A DNA stretch of 45,774 nucleotides from an uncultured Alphaproteobacteria bacterium (GTDB lineage Bacteria; Pseudomonadota; Alphaproteobacteria; Rhodobacterales; Rhodobacteraceae). Below the pieces are notes generated by a model that worked only from the letters and a program-made list of their open reading frames with translations, was not told where the DNA came from and did not search any database. Position 1 is the stretch's first letter; the number at the start of each line of letters is the position of its first letter. Shown piece by piece: positions 20,405 through 29,202 of this stretch. The position numbers were made by a program, and so were the translations under genes. The DNA is taken from assembly GCA_902531755.1 (NCBI GenBank), contig CACAFI010000010.1, forward strand, positions 1 through 45,774, read 5' to 3'.

Positions 20405-21694
20405 CTAGTTAAGGGTTCCCTTATTATCAATTTTTTTATAATTAAACATGTATGGTCTCAATACTTCTGGAATTACTACTGATCCATCCTCTAGTTGGTT
20501 ATTCTCTATAACTGCTATTAAGCAACGCCCAACAGCAAGACCTGACCCATTTAATGTAGATATGAATAGTGGTTTAGACTCTCGATCGCTTTTATATCTA
20601 ATGTTTATCCTCCTAGATTGGAAGTCTCCGCATATTGAGCAACTTGAAATTTCACGGTAACTATTTTGGCCCGGTAGCCAAACCTCTAGATCATATGTTT
20701 TTTTTGACCCAAAGCCAATATCTCCAGAGCATAAAAGTATTTTTCTAAAAGGTATAAGTAACTTCTTTAAAATTTTCTCAGCACACTCTGTCATTCTTTC
20801 GAGTTCGAAATTTTCATACTCTGGTTTGCAGTATGTTACCATCTCCACCTTTTCAAATTGATGCTGTCTGATCATTCCTGTTGTGTCTTTACCAGCACTA
20901 CCTGCCTCCGAACGAAAACACTGAGTAGCAGCAGTCATTCTGATTGGTAATTCCTCGGACGTATAAATCTTATTTCTTCCAATGTTTGTCAAAGGAACTT
21001 CTGCTGTAGGAATAAGCCAAAGTCCTTCATTTGTTTTGTAACTATCCTCTCTGAACTTTGGTAATTGTCCAGTGCCAAACATAGATTGTTCATTAACAAG
21101 AACCGGTGTCCAAAATTCTGTTAGCTCACTTTCTATTATGTTGGTATTAAGCATGTACTGAGTCAATGCCCTATGCAACAACGCAGTAGATTTTGAAAGA
21201 AATGCAAATCGCGAACCTGTAACGGTTGCTGCCGCTTCAAAATTTATATCGTTTTTTGTGGCATCAACTTCAAAGTGTTCCTTAGGTCGAAAAGTGAACG
21301 ATTTTATGTTCCCCCATCTATAAACCTCAACGTTGTTCATTTCACTCTGTCCGACCGGCACATCATCACTCAATAAATTAGGTATGGATAAAAGTATGGT
21401 GTCCAAATTTTTCTCGATATCTTTAAGAGTGGCCTCTAATTGACTTATCTCATGCTTAATTTTCTTTATGTCTCCACGGGTATTATTTGCTGAGATGTCA
21501 TTATTTTTTGCAGATGCTCCGACCTCTTTCGACAGCATTTTTCTTTGAGAAAGCAAGTGTTCTAACTTTTCAATAGTTTCTCTCCTTTCTGCGTCCAGTG
21601 CAATAATTTCTAAACTTTTAGAGTTTTCACCTCTTTTCTTCAAAGACTCATCAAAAATATCAGGACTTTTTCTTATAAATTTTATGTCATGCAT
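20405..21694 (-). CDS. serS: Seryl-tRNA synthetase
   Basis: Class II aminoacyl-tRNA synthetase charging tRNA-Ser and tRNA-Sec (429 aa, normal). An N-terminal helical hairpin arm (about residues 30-105, rich in Glu and Lys) contacts the tRNA long variable arm. Catalytic motifs: motif 2 MTAATQCFRSEAGSAGKDT followed by GMIRQHQFEKVEM, and motif 3 LNGSGLAVGRCLIAVIEN. It heads serS-surE-pcm-nlpD on the minus strand, 60 bases from aspC. Confidence 0.97.
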   Translation of the reverse strand: MHDIKFIRKSPDIFDESLKKRGENSKSLEIIALDAERRETIEKLEHLLSQRKMLSKEVGASAKNNDISANNTRGDIKKIKHEISQLEATLKDIEKNLDTILLSIPNLLSDDVPVGQSEMNNVEVYRWGNIKSFTFRPKEHFEVDATKNDINFEAAATVTGSRFAFLSKSTALLHRALTQYMLNTNIIESELTEFWTPVLVNEQSMFGTGQLPKFREDSYKTNEGLWLIPTAEVPLTNIGRNKIYTSEELPIRMTAATQCFRSEAGSAGKDTTGMIRQHQFEKVEMVTYCKPEYENFELERMTECAEKILKKLLIPFRKILLCSGDIGFGSKKTYDLEVWLPGQNSYREISSCSICGDFQSRRINIRYKSDRESKPLFISTLNGSGLAVGRCLIAVIENNQLEDGSVVIPEVLRPYMFNYKKIDNKGTLN

Positions 21695-21754
21695 TATTTA
21701 AATCATTTTTTTATTGTTAATCGTTTGAGTGCTCCATCGAATTTAGAAAGGTTT

Positions 21755-22954
21755 TCAAACTAATCTATCACAAAAATCTTTTATCCTTTTACATCCAAGG
21801 CGTAAATCTTTTTCACTTAAGGCATAACTTATTCTTATACTACCTCTGTTTCCAAAGCTTGAACCTGGTACTACTGCAACGTGTTCTGAGGACAATAATC
21901 GAAGGCAAAAGCTTGTATCATCAACTATAACTTCTTTACCCTTTACCCGCTTGCCAAGAAAGGCTTTTATTGAAGGAAATAGATAGAAAGCACCTCGACT
22001 AAAATTAGAACTAAAACCCTGTAAATCTGATAAAGCTGAGGTAACAATTGTTCTTCTTTTAATAAGCGAAGATTTGATATCTTCAAAATAACTTTCATTC
22101 AATTGTAATGCCTTAATTGCTGCATTTTGAGCAATTGTATTAGCTGCAGATGTTGACTGAGATTGTATTTTTTTCATTGCCTCTATAAGGATTTTAGGTC
22201 CAGCCCCGTACCCTAGTCTCCACCCAGTCATGCAATATCCTTTTGAAAATCCATTAACCAAAAGTGATCTTCTCTTTAGTTTCTTTTCAATGCTAATGAT
22301 GTTTAAATTGTTCTCCGATGAAAAGTTTAATTTTTCGTAAATATCATCTGAAAGAATCCAAACATTTGGATATTTGATTAATACTTGAATAATCTTTTTT
22401 AGATTTTCAAAAGAGTAAACAACACCAGTTGGATTGGTTGGTGAGTTTAAAATAAGCCATTTGGTTTTTGTCGTAATAAGTTTTTCTAAATTTTCTGTAT
22501 TAATTGAAAAGCCTTCTTGTCTTCTGGTATGGAGAACTTTTGGTTTTCCTCCGCATAATTTAATAATTTCTGGATATGACACCCAGTAAGGAGAGATAAT
22601 AATAACCTCATCGCCTTGGTTTATAGTACTTTGCAAGGCATTAAAAATAACTTGTTTCCCTCCATTAGAAACAATTATTTCATCAGATTTATAATCAACT
22701 TTTATATCTTTTTTGAGTTTTTCACTTATAAGCGATCTCAACTGATATAAGCCTGCTACCTGTGTATAGAGGGTATCTCCTCTATTTATAACTTTACATG
22801 CTTCTTTTCTAACTGTTGAGTCAGGTTTAAAAGAAAGCTCACCTGACGCCATATTAATTACTTTATGCCCTTTTTCTTTTAGAGACAATGCCAAATCAGC
22901 CATCTCAGCTGTTTTTGACATACTGATCTTTTCCATATTTTTTGAGAAACGCAT
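21755..22954 (-). CDS. aspC: Class I aminotransferase, probable aspartate aminotransferase
   Basis: PLP-dependent transaminase (399 aa), type Ib. Catalytic Lys238 lies in VNGFSKGYCMTGWRLGY; PLP contacts include YWVSYPEI, NSPTNPTG at about 170-177 with the conserved Asn, and SDDIYEKLNF with the conserved Asp and Tyr. The C-terminal Arg for the substrate carboxylate is in GSIRISYALSE. Substrate preference (aspartate, or also prephenate as in some type Ib enzymes) cannot be read from sequence. Divergent from sdhE, 61 bases apart. Confidence 0.9.
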   Translation of the reverse strand: MRFSKNMEKISMSKTAEMADLALSLKEKGHKVINMASGELSFKPDSTVRKEACKVINRGDTLYTQVAGLYQLRSLISEKLKKDIKVDYKSDEIIVSNGGKQVIFNALQSTINQGDEVIIISPYWVSYPEIIKLCGGKPKVLHTRRQEGFSINTENLEKLITTKTKWLILNSPTNPTGVVYSFENLKKIIQVLIKYPNVWILSDDIYEKLNFSSENNLNIISIEKKLKRRSLLVNGFSKGYCMTGWRLGYGAGPKILIEAMKKIQSQSTSAANTIAQNAAIKALQLNESYFEDIKSSLIKRRTIVTSALSDLQGFSSNFSRGAFYLFPSIKAFLGKRVKGKEVIVDDTSFCLRLLSSEHVAVVPGSSFGNRGSIRISYALSEKDLRLGCKRIKDFCDRLV

Positions 22955-23015
22955 GTATTTTTATTAAACTAAAATCTTTAATTGTAATAGGTAAAAAATA
23001 AATTATTTTTATAAT

Positions 23016-23267
23016 ATGAGTATTGAAACAGTCCGAAAGAGGTTATCGATCAGAAGTTGGAGAAGGGGTACCAAGGAATTAGACCTTATTCTGGGAAGGT
23101 TTTCAGATGAAAATCTTGTTAAGCTAGATATGTCTGAACTTGACTTATACGAGCAACTTTTATCTAACGATGACCATTTGATTCATGGCTGGCTATTTGA
23201 AAAAGAAGAAAGCCCAAAGATTTTTAAGTATCTAGTTAAACTGATACGAGAAAGCATGCAGCTCTAG
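23016..23267 (+). CDS. sdhE: FAD assembly factor SdhE (succinate dehydrogenase assembly factor 2)
   Basis: Small five-helix protein (83 aa) that helps covalent attachment of FAD to SdhA. The family hallmark is RSWRRGTKELDLILGRF, a version of the RGxxE motif that contacts the flavoprotein; the later LDLYEQLLSNDDHLIHGWL is also typical. The usual Met of RRGMKE is Thr here. Alone as a plus-strand gene; an isolated T-tract follows it. sdhCDAB is not in the window. Confidence 0.93.
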   Translation: MSIETVRKRLSIRSWRRGTKELDLILGRFSDENLVKLDMSELDLYEQLLSNDDHLIHGWLFEKEESPKIFKYLVKLIRESMQL

Positions 23268-23280
23268 GCATTTTTTTTTC
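23255..23280 (+). terminator. Possible weak terminator at sdhE 3' end
   Basis: The end of sdhE contains ATGC at 23256-23259 and its complement GCAT at 23268-23271 around an 8-base loop, running straight into nine T residues. The 4-bp stem is short for an intrinsic terminator, so the call rests mainly on position and the T-tract. Confidence 0.3.
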
Positions 23281-23359
23281 AAATTTTTATTAAAAAAAAT
23301 ATTTTAGTTGTTTTTTTAGAAAACTTGGGAAATAATTGATATTGATGATGAATTTTAAT

Positions 23360-23368
23360 TTATCCACA
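23360..23368 (+). promoter_or_regulatory. Consensus DnaA box in the sdhE-rodZ gap
   Basis: TTATCCACA matches the strong DnaA-box consensus TTATNCACA without mismatch. It sits in a 171-base gap (23268-23438) that is otherwise almost pure A/T on its left side. I find no second good box in the gap, so it may be a regulatory site, an origin remnant or chance. The run CGCGCGCGC at 23394-23402 lies 26 bases to its right. Confidence 0.4.
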
Positions 23369-23438
23369 GTTATTATGTAGATAAATTTTCATCCGCGCGC
23401 GCTGAAAAACAAATTTATATCATGCCTAATAGGTGAGT

Positions 23439-24785
23439 ATGGCTGACGGAAACTTTGGATTTAAGGTCAACGGTTTTGACACTTACACTTTGCTTCTCGG
23501 AGAAGAACTGAGAGGTGAGAGGGCTACATTAGGAAGGTCTCTTCTTCATGTGCAAAAAGACCTCAAGATTAAGGCGGCGTACGTCGCTGCTATTGAAAAT
23601 TGTGACTTAGATGCATTCCCAAACAAAGGTTTTGTAGCAGGATATGTTAGATCTTACGCAAGGTATTTAAACCTAAATCCAGAGGAAGTCTATGAAAGGT
23701 TTTGTGCTGAATCAGGTTTTTCTTCTCATGACGGTTCTCGTAAATTAGAGAACACGTATATTTATAAAAATAGAGTTTTAAAAGATTATAACATAGAAAC
23801 GCAGCTAGATTGGAAACCATCATATGTTGGGTTTCGGGAAATTGATAATTCTGTATTTAGCAGAGGTTACTTATTTTTCGGGCCTTTTTTGTTAGCATTT
23901 GTAATTCTTTTTGGAATAGGTTTTGGGGCTTGGAAAGTTTTAATTGATATTCAAAAGTTAAAAATTGTTCCAGCTGATAATTTGCCAATAATAATGAGCG
24001 AGATGAACATAAAATCTTCAGAAATGATCAACGAAAATACGAATAAAGGGTATCAGTTTACAAGTAAGGATTTAGATGCAATTGAATACAAAGTATCTGA
24101 GAGTAGTAAGTTAGTGTCGCCGCAAGTCTCGTACAGAGACGGACCAATAGCGAACTTACAGCTTGAAGATATTGGCGTATTAGGTGCCAACTCTACAAAG
24201 CTAGATAGATCATTACCGTATGTAAGTTTATCAGGGGAGGGTGTGAAAGAGACGCCAATAAAAACCTTTGATTTCGGTGTAGTGCCAGAGTTTGATGTAT
24301 CTGCCACTGCTGGCAGTAGTAATTATAAAGACTACGAAAGCGGATCAGCAGTATCAAAAACGCAAGAAACGTTTAATTCTAAAATCAGAACAGACTTTCA
24401 GAGTGCCAATCAAGTTTTATTAAATCAAAATAAAAATAACAAGGTCGTTACAAATGAGGCTAAAACTACTTTAAATATTTTTGCGGTAAAGCCATCTTGG
24501 ATACGCATTAAAGATGAAGGTCGAAAAGTTGTTGTTGAAAAAATCTTAAAGGCGGGTGAGATTTTAGAAATCAAAAATAATTGGATTAATGGCAACTTAA
24601 GAGCAGGTAACGCCAAAGATTTATTCTTCTCACTAAATGGAATTACGTATGGACCCGTTTCAGATAAGAGAAAAGTAATTAAGAACTTTAAAATTGATCC
24701 TCAAAATATATTCAATTCATTAAAGATAAATGATTTGAAGGATAGCTACTTAAATAGCTTTTTGAATAATAAAAGGTCATTATAA
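23439..24785 (+). CDS. rodZ: RodZ-like helix-turn-helix membrane protein
   Basis: Cell-shape protein family linking MreB to the envelope (448 aa). Order: an HTH_25-type domain at about residues 18-92 ([16 protein letters not shown] to [16 protein letters not shown]), a basic/charged linker, one transmembrane helix at about 145-168, a long low-complexity periplasmic part, and a C-terminal DUF4115 domain (about 350-430, [15 protein letters not shown] to AGEILEIKN). I choose the ATG at 23439 with AGG 5 bases upstream; the GTG at 23433 would add two residues. It precedes ispG, an order often seen for rodZ in Proteobacteria. Confidence 0.88.
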   Translation: MADGNFGFKVNGFDTYTLLLGEELRGERATLGRSLLHVQKDLKIKAAYVAAIENCDLDAFPNKGFVAGYVRSYARYLNLNPEEVYERFCAESGFSSHDGSRKLENTYIYKNRVLKDYNIETQLDWKPSYVGFREIDNSVFSRGYLFFGPFLLAFVILFGIGFGAWKVLIDIQKLKIVPADNLPIIMSEMNIKSSEMINENTNKGYQFTSKDLDAIEYKVSESSKLVSPQVSYRDGPIANLQLEDIGVLGANSTKLDRSLPYVSLSGEGVKETPIKTFDFGVVPEFDVSATAGSSNYKDYESGSAVSKTQETFNSKIRTDFQSANQVLLNQNKNNKVVTNEAKTTLNIFAVKPSWIRIKDEGRKVVVEKILKAGEILEIKNNWINGNLRAGNAKDLFFSLNGITYGPVSDKRKVIKNFKIDPQNIFNSLKINDLKDSYLNSFLNNKRSL

Positions 24786-24825
24786 TGTTTTATTACCTAA
24801 GTATGTTACTTGTGAGGTTTTGAGC

Positions 24826-25932
24826 GTGTCGATCGACAGTATTAGACCTTGGCGTCAGATTTCGAGAAGAAAATCAAGAGAGATAAATGTTGGTAATGTA
24901 AAAATAGGTGGAGACAACCCAATCTCGGTTCAAACAATGACTAATACGAATACCGCTGATGCCAATGCTACTATTTTGCAGGTAAATAAATGTGCGGAAG
25001 CCGGAGCAGAAATCGTAAGAGTATCATGCCCCGATATTGAGAGCACTAAAGCTCTTAAAGAAATTTGTAAAATGAGCGCTGTTCCAATAGTTGCCGACAT
25101 ACACTTTCATTATAAAAGAGCGATTGAAGCTGCAGAGGCTGGAGCGGCTTGTTTACGTATTAATCCTGGAAATATAGGTAATAATGATAAAATTAGAGAG
25201 GTGATTAAAGCTGCTAAAGACTTTGGGAGTTCCATCAGAATAGGGATTAATGCCGGAAGCATAGAAAAAGATCTTTTGGAAAAGTATAGAGAGCCCTGCC
25301 CCGAAGCTTTATTAGAAAGTGCTAAAAGAAATATTGGGATACTGCAAGATAATGATTTTTTTGAATTTAAAATATCTGTTAAAGCGTCTGATGTTTTTTT
25401 AGCAGTCGCTGCTTATTCGGATCTTATAACAATTACTGATGCTCCATTTCATATAGGAATAACAGAAGCTGGATCACTTTTCTCTGGTACAGTAAAGTCG
25501 GCAATAGGACTTGGAAATTTATTATGGGCAGGATTAGGGGATACTATCAGAGTTTCATTGTCTGCTGATCCTGTTGAAGAGGTGAAGGCGGGATACGAAA
25601 TTCTAAAGTCTTTGAACCTTAGACACAGGGGTGTGCAGATTATTTCATGTCCCTCTTGCGCGAGACAAGGTTTTGACGTGATAAAAACAGTTGGAATTCT
25701 TGAGAAGAAGCTAGAACACATAAAAACCCCTATGTCTCTTTCTATAATTGGTTGCGTTGTTAACGGTCCTGGTGAAGCGTTAATGACAGATATAGGCTTC
25801 ACTGGAGGTGGTGCAGGAAGCGGAATGATTTATAGGTTAGGGAAAACAGATCATAAATTAGATAATGATAAAATGATCGATCATATTGTTGATCTCGTTG
25901 AAAAACGAGCAGAAGAAATTTCCGAAAAATAG
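24826..25932 (+). CDS. ispG: 4-hydroxy-3-methylbut-2-en-1-yl diphosphate synthase (IspG/GcpE)
   Basis: 4Fe-4S enzyme of the MEP isoprenoid pathway, reducing MEcPP to HMBPP (368 aa). TIM-barrel part shows [34 protein letters not shown] and LRINPGNIG. The cluster ligands are Cys275 and Cys278 ([11 protein letters not shown]) and Cys310 with Glu317 in [13 protein letters not shown] at 24826 is preferred because GAGG lies 8 bases upstream; the TTG at 24820 would leave only 2. Electrons for IspG come from flavodoxin or ferredoxin in bacteria, so the FPR-type reductase at 13681 could feed it (inference). Confidence 0.96.
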   Translation: MSIDSIRPWRQISRRKSREINVGNVKIGGDNPISVQTMTNTNTADANATILQVNKCAEAGAEIVRVSCPDIESTKALKEICKMSAVPIVADIHFHYKRAIEAAEAGAACLRINPGNIGNNDKIREVIKAAKDFGSSIRIGINAGSIEKDLLEKYREPCPEALLESAKRNIGILQDNDFFEFKISVKASDVFLAVAAYSDLITITDAPFHIGITEAGSLFSGTVKSAIGLGNLLWAGLGDTIRVSLSADPVEEVKAGYEILKSLNLRHRGVQIISCPSCARQGFDVIKTVGILEKKLEHIKTPMSLSIIGCVVNGPGEALMTDIGFTGGGAGSGMIYRLGKTDHKLDNDKMIDHIVDLVEKRAEEISEK

Positions 25933-25943
25933 TAATTTTTTCT

Positions 25944-27008
25944 ATGTTTGAAGAAAAACTGAAGAAAATTATTGATCGCTTTGAGTTTTTAGAAAAAGAA
26001 ATGCAAGGTCATTTGGAAAGAACCAAATTGGAAGAATTCTCTAAGGAGTATTCAGAACTAAAAGATGTAAGAAATATAATTTCTAAATATTTTTTAGTTG
26101 TTGACGAGATAGAAGAAACCTCGCTTTTGCTAGAAGATAAAGAGTTTGTGGCTTTGGCAGAAAGTGAACTCTTGACATTAAACTCAAAAAAACAAGCTAT
26201 CGAACAGGATCTTAAACTTTTGCTGATACCTAAAGATATTAATGATGAAAGATCAGTTATTATTGAGATCAGAGCAGGAACTGGGGGCGATGAAGCTTCA
26301 TTGTTCGCATTAGATTTGTTTAGAATGTATCAGCGTTTTGCAGATAAAAATAATTGTAAAATAGACGTAATTGAGGAAGCAGTTACGGATTTAGGTGGTT
26401 TGAAAGAGGTAATTTTTCATTTAAGGGGTAAGAAAATTTTCTCAAAGTTAAAATTTGAGAGTGGTGTTCATAGGGTTCAAAGAGTTCCTACGACTGAAAG
26501 TAGTGGGAGAATTCATACGTCTGCTGCAACTGTTGCTGTTTTACCAGAAGCTAAAGAAATAGATATAGAGATATTGCCAAATGAAATACGTATCGACACT
26601 ATGCGTGCATCCGGGGCAGGAGGACAGCATGTTAACACAACAGACTCCGCAGTTCGAATTACTCATCTGCCAACCGGGATTGTTGTTACGAGTTCTGAAA
26701 AATCACAGCATCAAAACAGAGCGAGAGCTATGGAAGTTCTCAGAACAAGGTTATATGATTTAAATATAAAAAATCAGTCAAAAGCGATTGCCTCGCAAAG
26801 AAAATCTCAGATTGGTTCCGGCGATAGATCTGAGAGGATAAGAACCTATAATTTTCCGCAAGGGCGAGTAACCGACCATAGAATAAATCTTACTTTATAC
26901 AAATTAGACGAAGTGCTTAATGGAGACCTTGAAGAAATAATAAATGGTTTGATTTCTGCTGAAAGACTGGAAGCAATGACTGCTTTTGCAATAGAAAATG
27001 AAAAATAA
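25944..27008 (+). CDS. prfA: Peptide chain release factor 1
   Basis: Recognises UAA and UAG and triggers peptide release (354 aa). The GGQ motif is at 226-228 in [18 protein letters not shown]; the codon-recognition tripeptide is PTT at 182-184 (PxT class, RF1; RF2 would have SPF). An N-terminal helical domain covers about residues 1-100. The window uses TAG, TAA and TGA stops freely, consistent with both factors being present. Its stop overlaps the prmC start, coupling the factor to its methyltransferase. Confidence 0.97.
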   Translation: MFEEKLKKIIDRFEFLEKEMQGHLERTKLEEFSKEYSELKDVRNIISKYFLVVDEIEETSLLLEDKEFVALAESELLTLNSKKQAIEQDLKLLLIPKDINDERSVIIEIRAGTGGDEASLFALDLFRMYQRFADKNNCKIDVIEEAVTDLGGLKEVIFHLRGKKIFSKLKFESGVHRVQRVPTTESSGRIHTSAATVAVLPEAKEIDIEILPNEIRIDTMRASGAGGQHVNTTDSAVRITHLPTGIVVTSSEKSQHQNRARAMEVLRTRLYDLNIKNQSKAIASQRKSQIGSGDRSERIRTYNFPQGRVTDHRINLTLYKLDEVLNGDLEEIINGLISAERLEAMTAFAIENEK

Positions 27009-27822
27009 ACGAAACTTTTTTGTTGCCCAAAAAAAAATACTGAAGGAGGCAGGTTGCAGTGATTATAAGGAGTCGATAAAGTTGTTATTTTCAAAAGCGT
27101 TTGGAATGTCCTTAGATCAGAGATATAATACAAAAGACCATGATAATGCCATGCTTTTCTCTGCTATGGTCACTCGTAGAGCAAAAGGTGAGCCGACATC
27201 TCACATAGTACAATCAAGATCTTTTTGGAAGAGTGACTTCTATATCGATGAAACGGTATTGGATCCAAGACCTGAAAGTGAATTAATTATAGATGTCACT
27301 AAACACTTGCTTTTTGATCGCATGAAAGTACTAGATTTGGGATGCGGTAGCGGTTGCATAGGTCTTTCGTTATATAAGGAAAACCCAAGTATCAGTCTTT
27401 TTCTTTCAGATATTTCAAAAAAAGCCTTAAGTGTAACAAAGAAAAACGCTCTAAAACTTAGGGCTGAATGTGAATTAATTCATTCGAATTTATTTTCAAA
27501 TATCAATGAGAGGTTTGATTTGATTGTTACTAATTTACCATATATCGCAAAAGAAGATTTTTTTTATTTGCAAAAAGAAATTATGCTTTTTGAACCTCAT
27601 GAAGCACTCTACGGAGGTAAATGCGGGTTAGATGTCATTAAACGGTTTTTAAGTAGCGTAAGTAAATACTTGAATAGTAATGGAATGTTTGTGATAGAAT
27701 TTGGTAAAGGACAAGATGCTTTTTTAAAACATGAGTTAAGAAGATTTAATTTTAAAAAGTTTAGCTTTCATAGGGATTTAAGCGACGTAAATCGAATTGT
27801 GTGTGCTAAAAAAGACACATAA
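26998..27822 (+). CDS. prmC: Release factor glutamine methyltransferase PrmC, with an NLPY motif
   Basis: SAM-dependent enzyme that N5-methylates the GGQ glutamine of release factors (274 aa). N-terminal helical domain at about 1-75, then VLDPRPESE and the SAM loop [15 protein letters not shown] (111-125). The catalytic motif, NPPY in nearly all PrmC proteins, reads N179-L-P-Y182. Leucine is encoded by TTA, two changes away from a CCA proline codon, so one base error would not explain it. The ATG at 26998 overlaps the prfA end by 11 bases. Synteny with prfA supports PrmC over other methylases. Confidence 0.9.
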   Translation: MKNKRNFFVAQKKILKEAGCSDYKESIKLLFSKAFGMSLDQRYNTKDHDNAMLFSAMVTRRAKGEPTSHIVQSRSFWKSDFYIDETVLDPRPESELIIDVTKHLLFDRMKVLDLGCGSGCIGLSLYKENPSISLFLSDISKKALSVTKKNALKLRAECELIHSNLFSNINERFDLIVTNLPYIAKEDFFYLQKEIMLFEPHEALYGGKCGLDVIKRFLSSVSKYLNSNGMFVIEFGKGQDAFLKHELRRFNFKKFSFHRDLSDVNRIVCAKKDT

Positions 27823-27956
27823 AGCTAATATTCAAGAAAATAATTATCAACGATGTGTACATGGTTGTGTTAATTTAAAAATGAGTTATATTAAAACAAG
27901 ATCTAAGAACTTTACAAGTTCTTTAAAAAAATTATCACAAGAAAATACAGTTCAAA
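27823..27956 (+). other. prmC-DUF4167 spacer with a perfect hairpin
   Basis: The 134-base gap contains AAGAACTT at 27905-27912 and AAGTTCTT at 27916-27923, a perfect 8-bp stem with a 3-base loop (TAC). The bases after it on the plus strand are TAAAAAAATT, so it is not a standard terminator on this strand; it could be a leader structure or a processing site for the DUF4167 mRNA. A weak frame at 27797-27985 crosses the gap but resembles nothing. Confidence 0.45.
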
Positions 27957-28373
27957 ATGAGATCGTCAGGAAAATCACGCAATAAGAATAGAAATAATAG
28001 TCGTAGACCTAACCCTGGTAATGTTATCAATCGGGTTTTTGACAGCGCAGGTCCTGAAGGTAAAGTTAGAGGTACTCCTCAGCAGATCATTGATAAATAC
28101 CAATCTCTCGCCCATGACTCTCAGCTTTCAGGCGATAGAGTTTCAGCAGAAAACTTTCAACAACACTCTGAGCATTACGCAAGGCTACTTTTAGGGGCTC
28201 AGAAAGAATTAGCTGAAAAATCGACGGTACAAGAAAGTTTGGCTGAAGAAGGAAGTTCTGTTAGAGAAAAAACACGAGATGATAATAAGATAAATAAAGA
28301 TTTGTCAGATGTATCTTCTTTAAAAGAACAAAAAGAAAATATTTCCTTAGAACAAAATATAGATAGAGTGTAA
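27957..28373 (+). CDS. DUF4167 domain protein
   Basis: Alphaproteobacteria-specific protein (138 aa). The N-terminus is basic and Asn/Arg-rich (RSSGKSRNKNRNNSRR), as in the family, and suggests nucleic-acid contact. The DUF4167 core covers about residues 17-85 with VFDSAGPEGKVRGTPQQI and LAHDSQLSGDRVSAENF then HSEHYARLL. The C-terminal 50 residues are charged and of low complexity. The position after prfA-prmC is the usual one for this family. No function is established that I can state. Confidence 0.88.
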   Translation: MRSSGKSRNKNRNNSRRPNPGNVINRVFDSAGPEGKVRGTPQQIIDKYQSLAHDSQLSGDRVSAENFQQHSEHYARLLLGAQKELAEKSTVQESLAEEGSSVREKTRDDNKINKDLSDVSSLKEQKENISLEQNIDRV

Positions 28374-28386
28374 CTATATAATCAAG

Positions 28387-29190
28387 TCAAATTCTTGATT
28401 TGTCTATTGCCTCGGCGAGATTACAAAACTGTTGAAGAGTGATGTTTTCAGGTCTGCTATTTTCAGGAATGTTACACATTTCCATAATAGTAACAATGTT
28501 TTTATAACTAGCTTTAAGGGTATTTTTTATCATTTTTCTGCGACCTTGAAAACTTTTCTTAATAATATCTTGAAATAGCACATTATTGTATTCATTGCAG
28601 GTCTCATTATTGCTTCGAAACTTTACAAGAGCGCTTTCGACTTTTGGCGTAGGAAAAAAAGAACTTTTAGAGATCTGAAATTCTAAAGAGGGATAAGAAT
28701 AAAACTGTGAAAATAAAGACAATCGTCCGTATTGCTTTGAATTTGGTTTTGCAACTATTCGATTTGCAACCTCTAGCTGAAACATAAGAAAAAGTTTTTC
28801 CCACTTATTTTTACTATTTGGTGTTGTTAATAATTTTGCCAGAATTTTGGTAGAAATATTGTAGGGTAAATTGCCAAAAATAACCGGAGGCTCTGAAAAA
28901 TAGCTAAAAATGTCAGTACGCAAAATATCCTTGGAAATTAGTATTGTTTCAACGCTTTCGCTTTTTAGAGTTTCTCTTAAGATCTCGATATAGTCCTTAT
29001 CTATTTCAATAACTAAGAGCTTTTTGGGTTTAGCTTTTAAAAGGTGTTTAGTTAAATTACCAGAACCGCCACCAATTTCTATAATACATTTGTTTTCTAG
29101 ATCGCCAGCAGTTGAAACTATTCTTTCTACTACTGATTGGTTAGTCAAAAAGTTTTGACCAAATTTTCTTTTAGGTGCTATTTCTTGCAT
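28387..29190 (-). CDS. rsmA: 16S rRNA dimethyladenosine methyltransferase (KsgA)
   Basis: Dimethylates A1518 and A1519 of 16S rRNA late in 30S assembly (267 aa). Seen: KFGQNFLTN at the N-terminus, SAM motif IIEIGGGSGNLTKHLL, VIEIDKDY, and the catalytic FGNLPYNIS. C-terminal helical domain from about residue 190, including KKSFQGRRKMIKN. Last gene of the lptG-lptD-surA-pdxA-rsmA operon, 12 bases after pdxA; its end converges on DUF4167 with a 13-base gap. Confidence 0.96.
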   Translation of the reverse strand: MQEIAPKRKFGQNFLTNQSVVERIVSTAGDLENKCIIEIGGGSGNLTKHLLKAKPKKLLVIEIDKDYIEILRETLKSESVETILISKDILRTDIFSYFSEPPVIFGNLPYNISTKILAKLLTTPNSKNKWEKLFLMFQLEVANRIVAKPNSKQYGRLSLFSQFYSYPSLEFQISKSSFFPTPKVESALVKFRSNNETCNEYNNVLFQDIIKKSFQGRRKMIKNTLKASYKNIVTIMEMCNIPENSRPENITLQQFCNLAEAIDKSRI

Positions 29191-29202
29191 TAAAATCGTG
29201 GC

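Noticed and set aside
23010..23015. TATAAT directly before the sdhE ATG
   Set aside because: It abuts the start codon, so a transcript from it would begin inside the gene; not a promoter for sdhE as annotated.
27797..27985. Small plus-strand frame of 62 codons bridging prmC and DUF4167
   Set aside because: It overlaps both genes in another frame, lacks a ribosome site and resembles no family; the conserved genes explain the region.
28380..28400. Inverted repeat AATCAAG/CTTGATT between DUF4167 and rsmA as a bidirectional terminator
   Set aside because: The stem is only 7 bp, A/T-rich and lacks a T-tract on either strand; it may be chance in AT-rich DNA.
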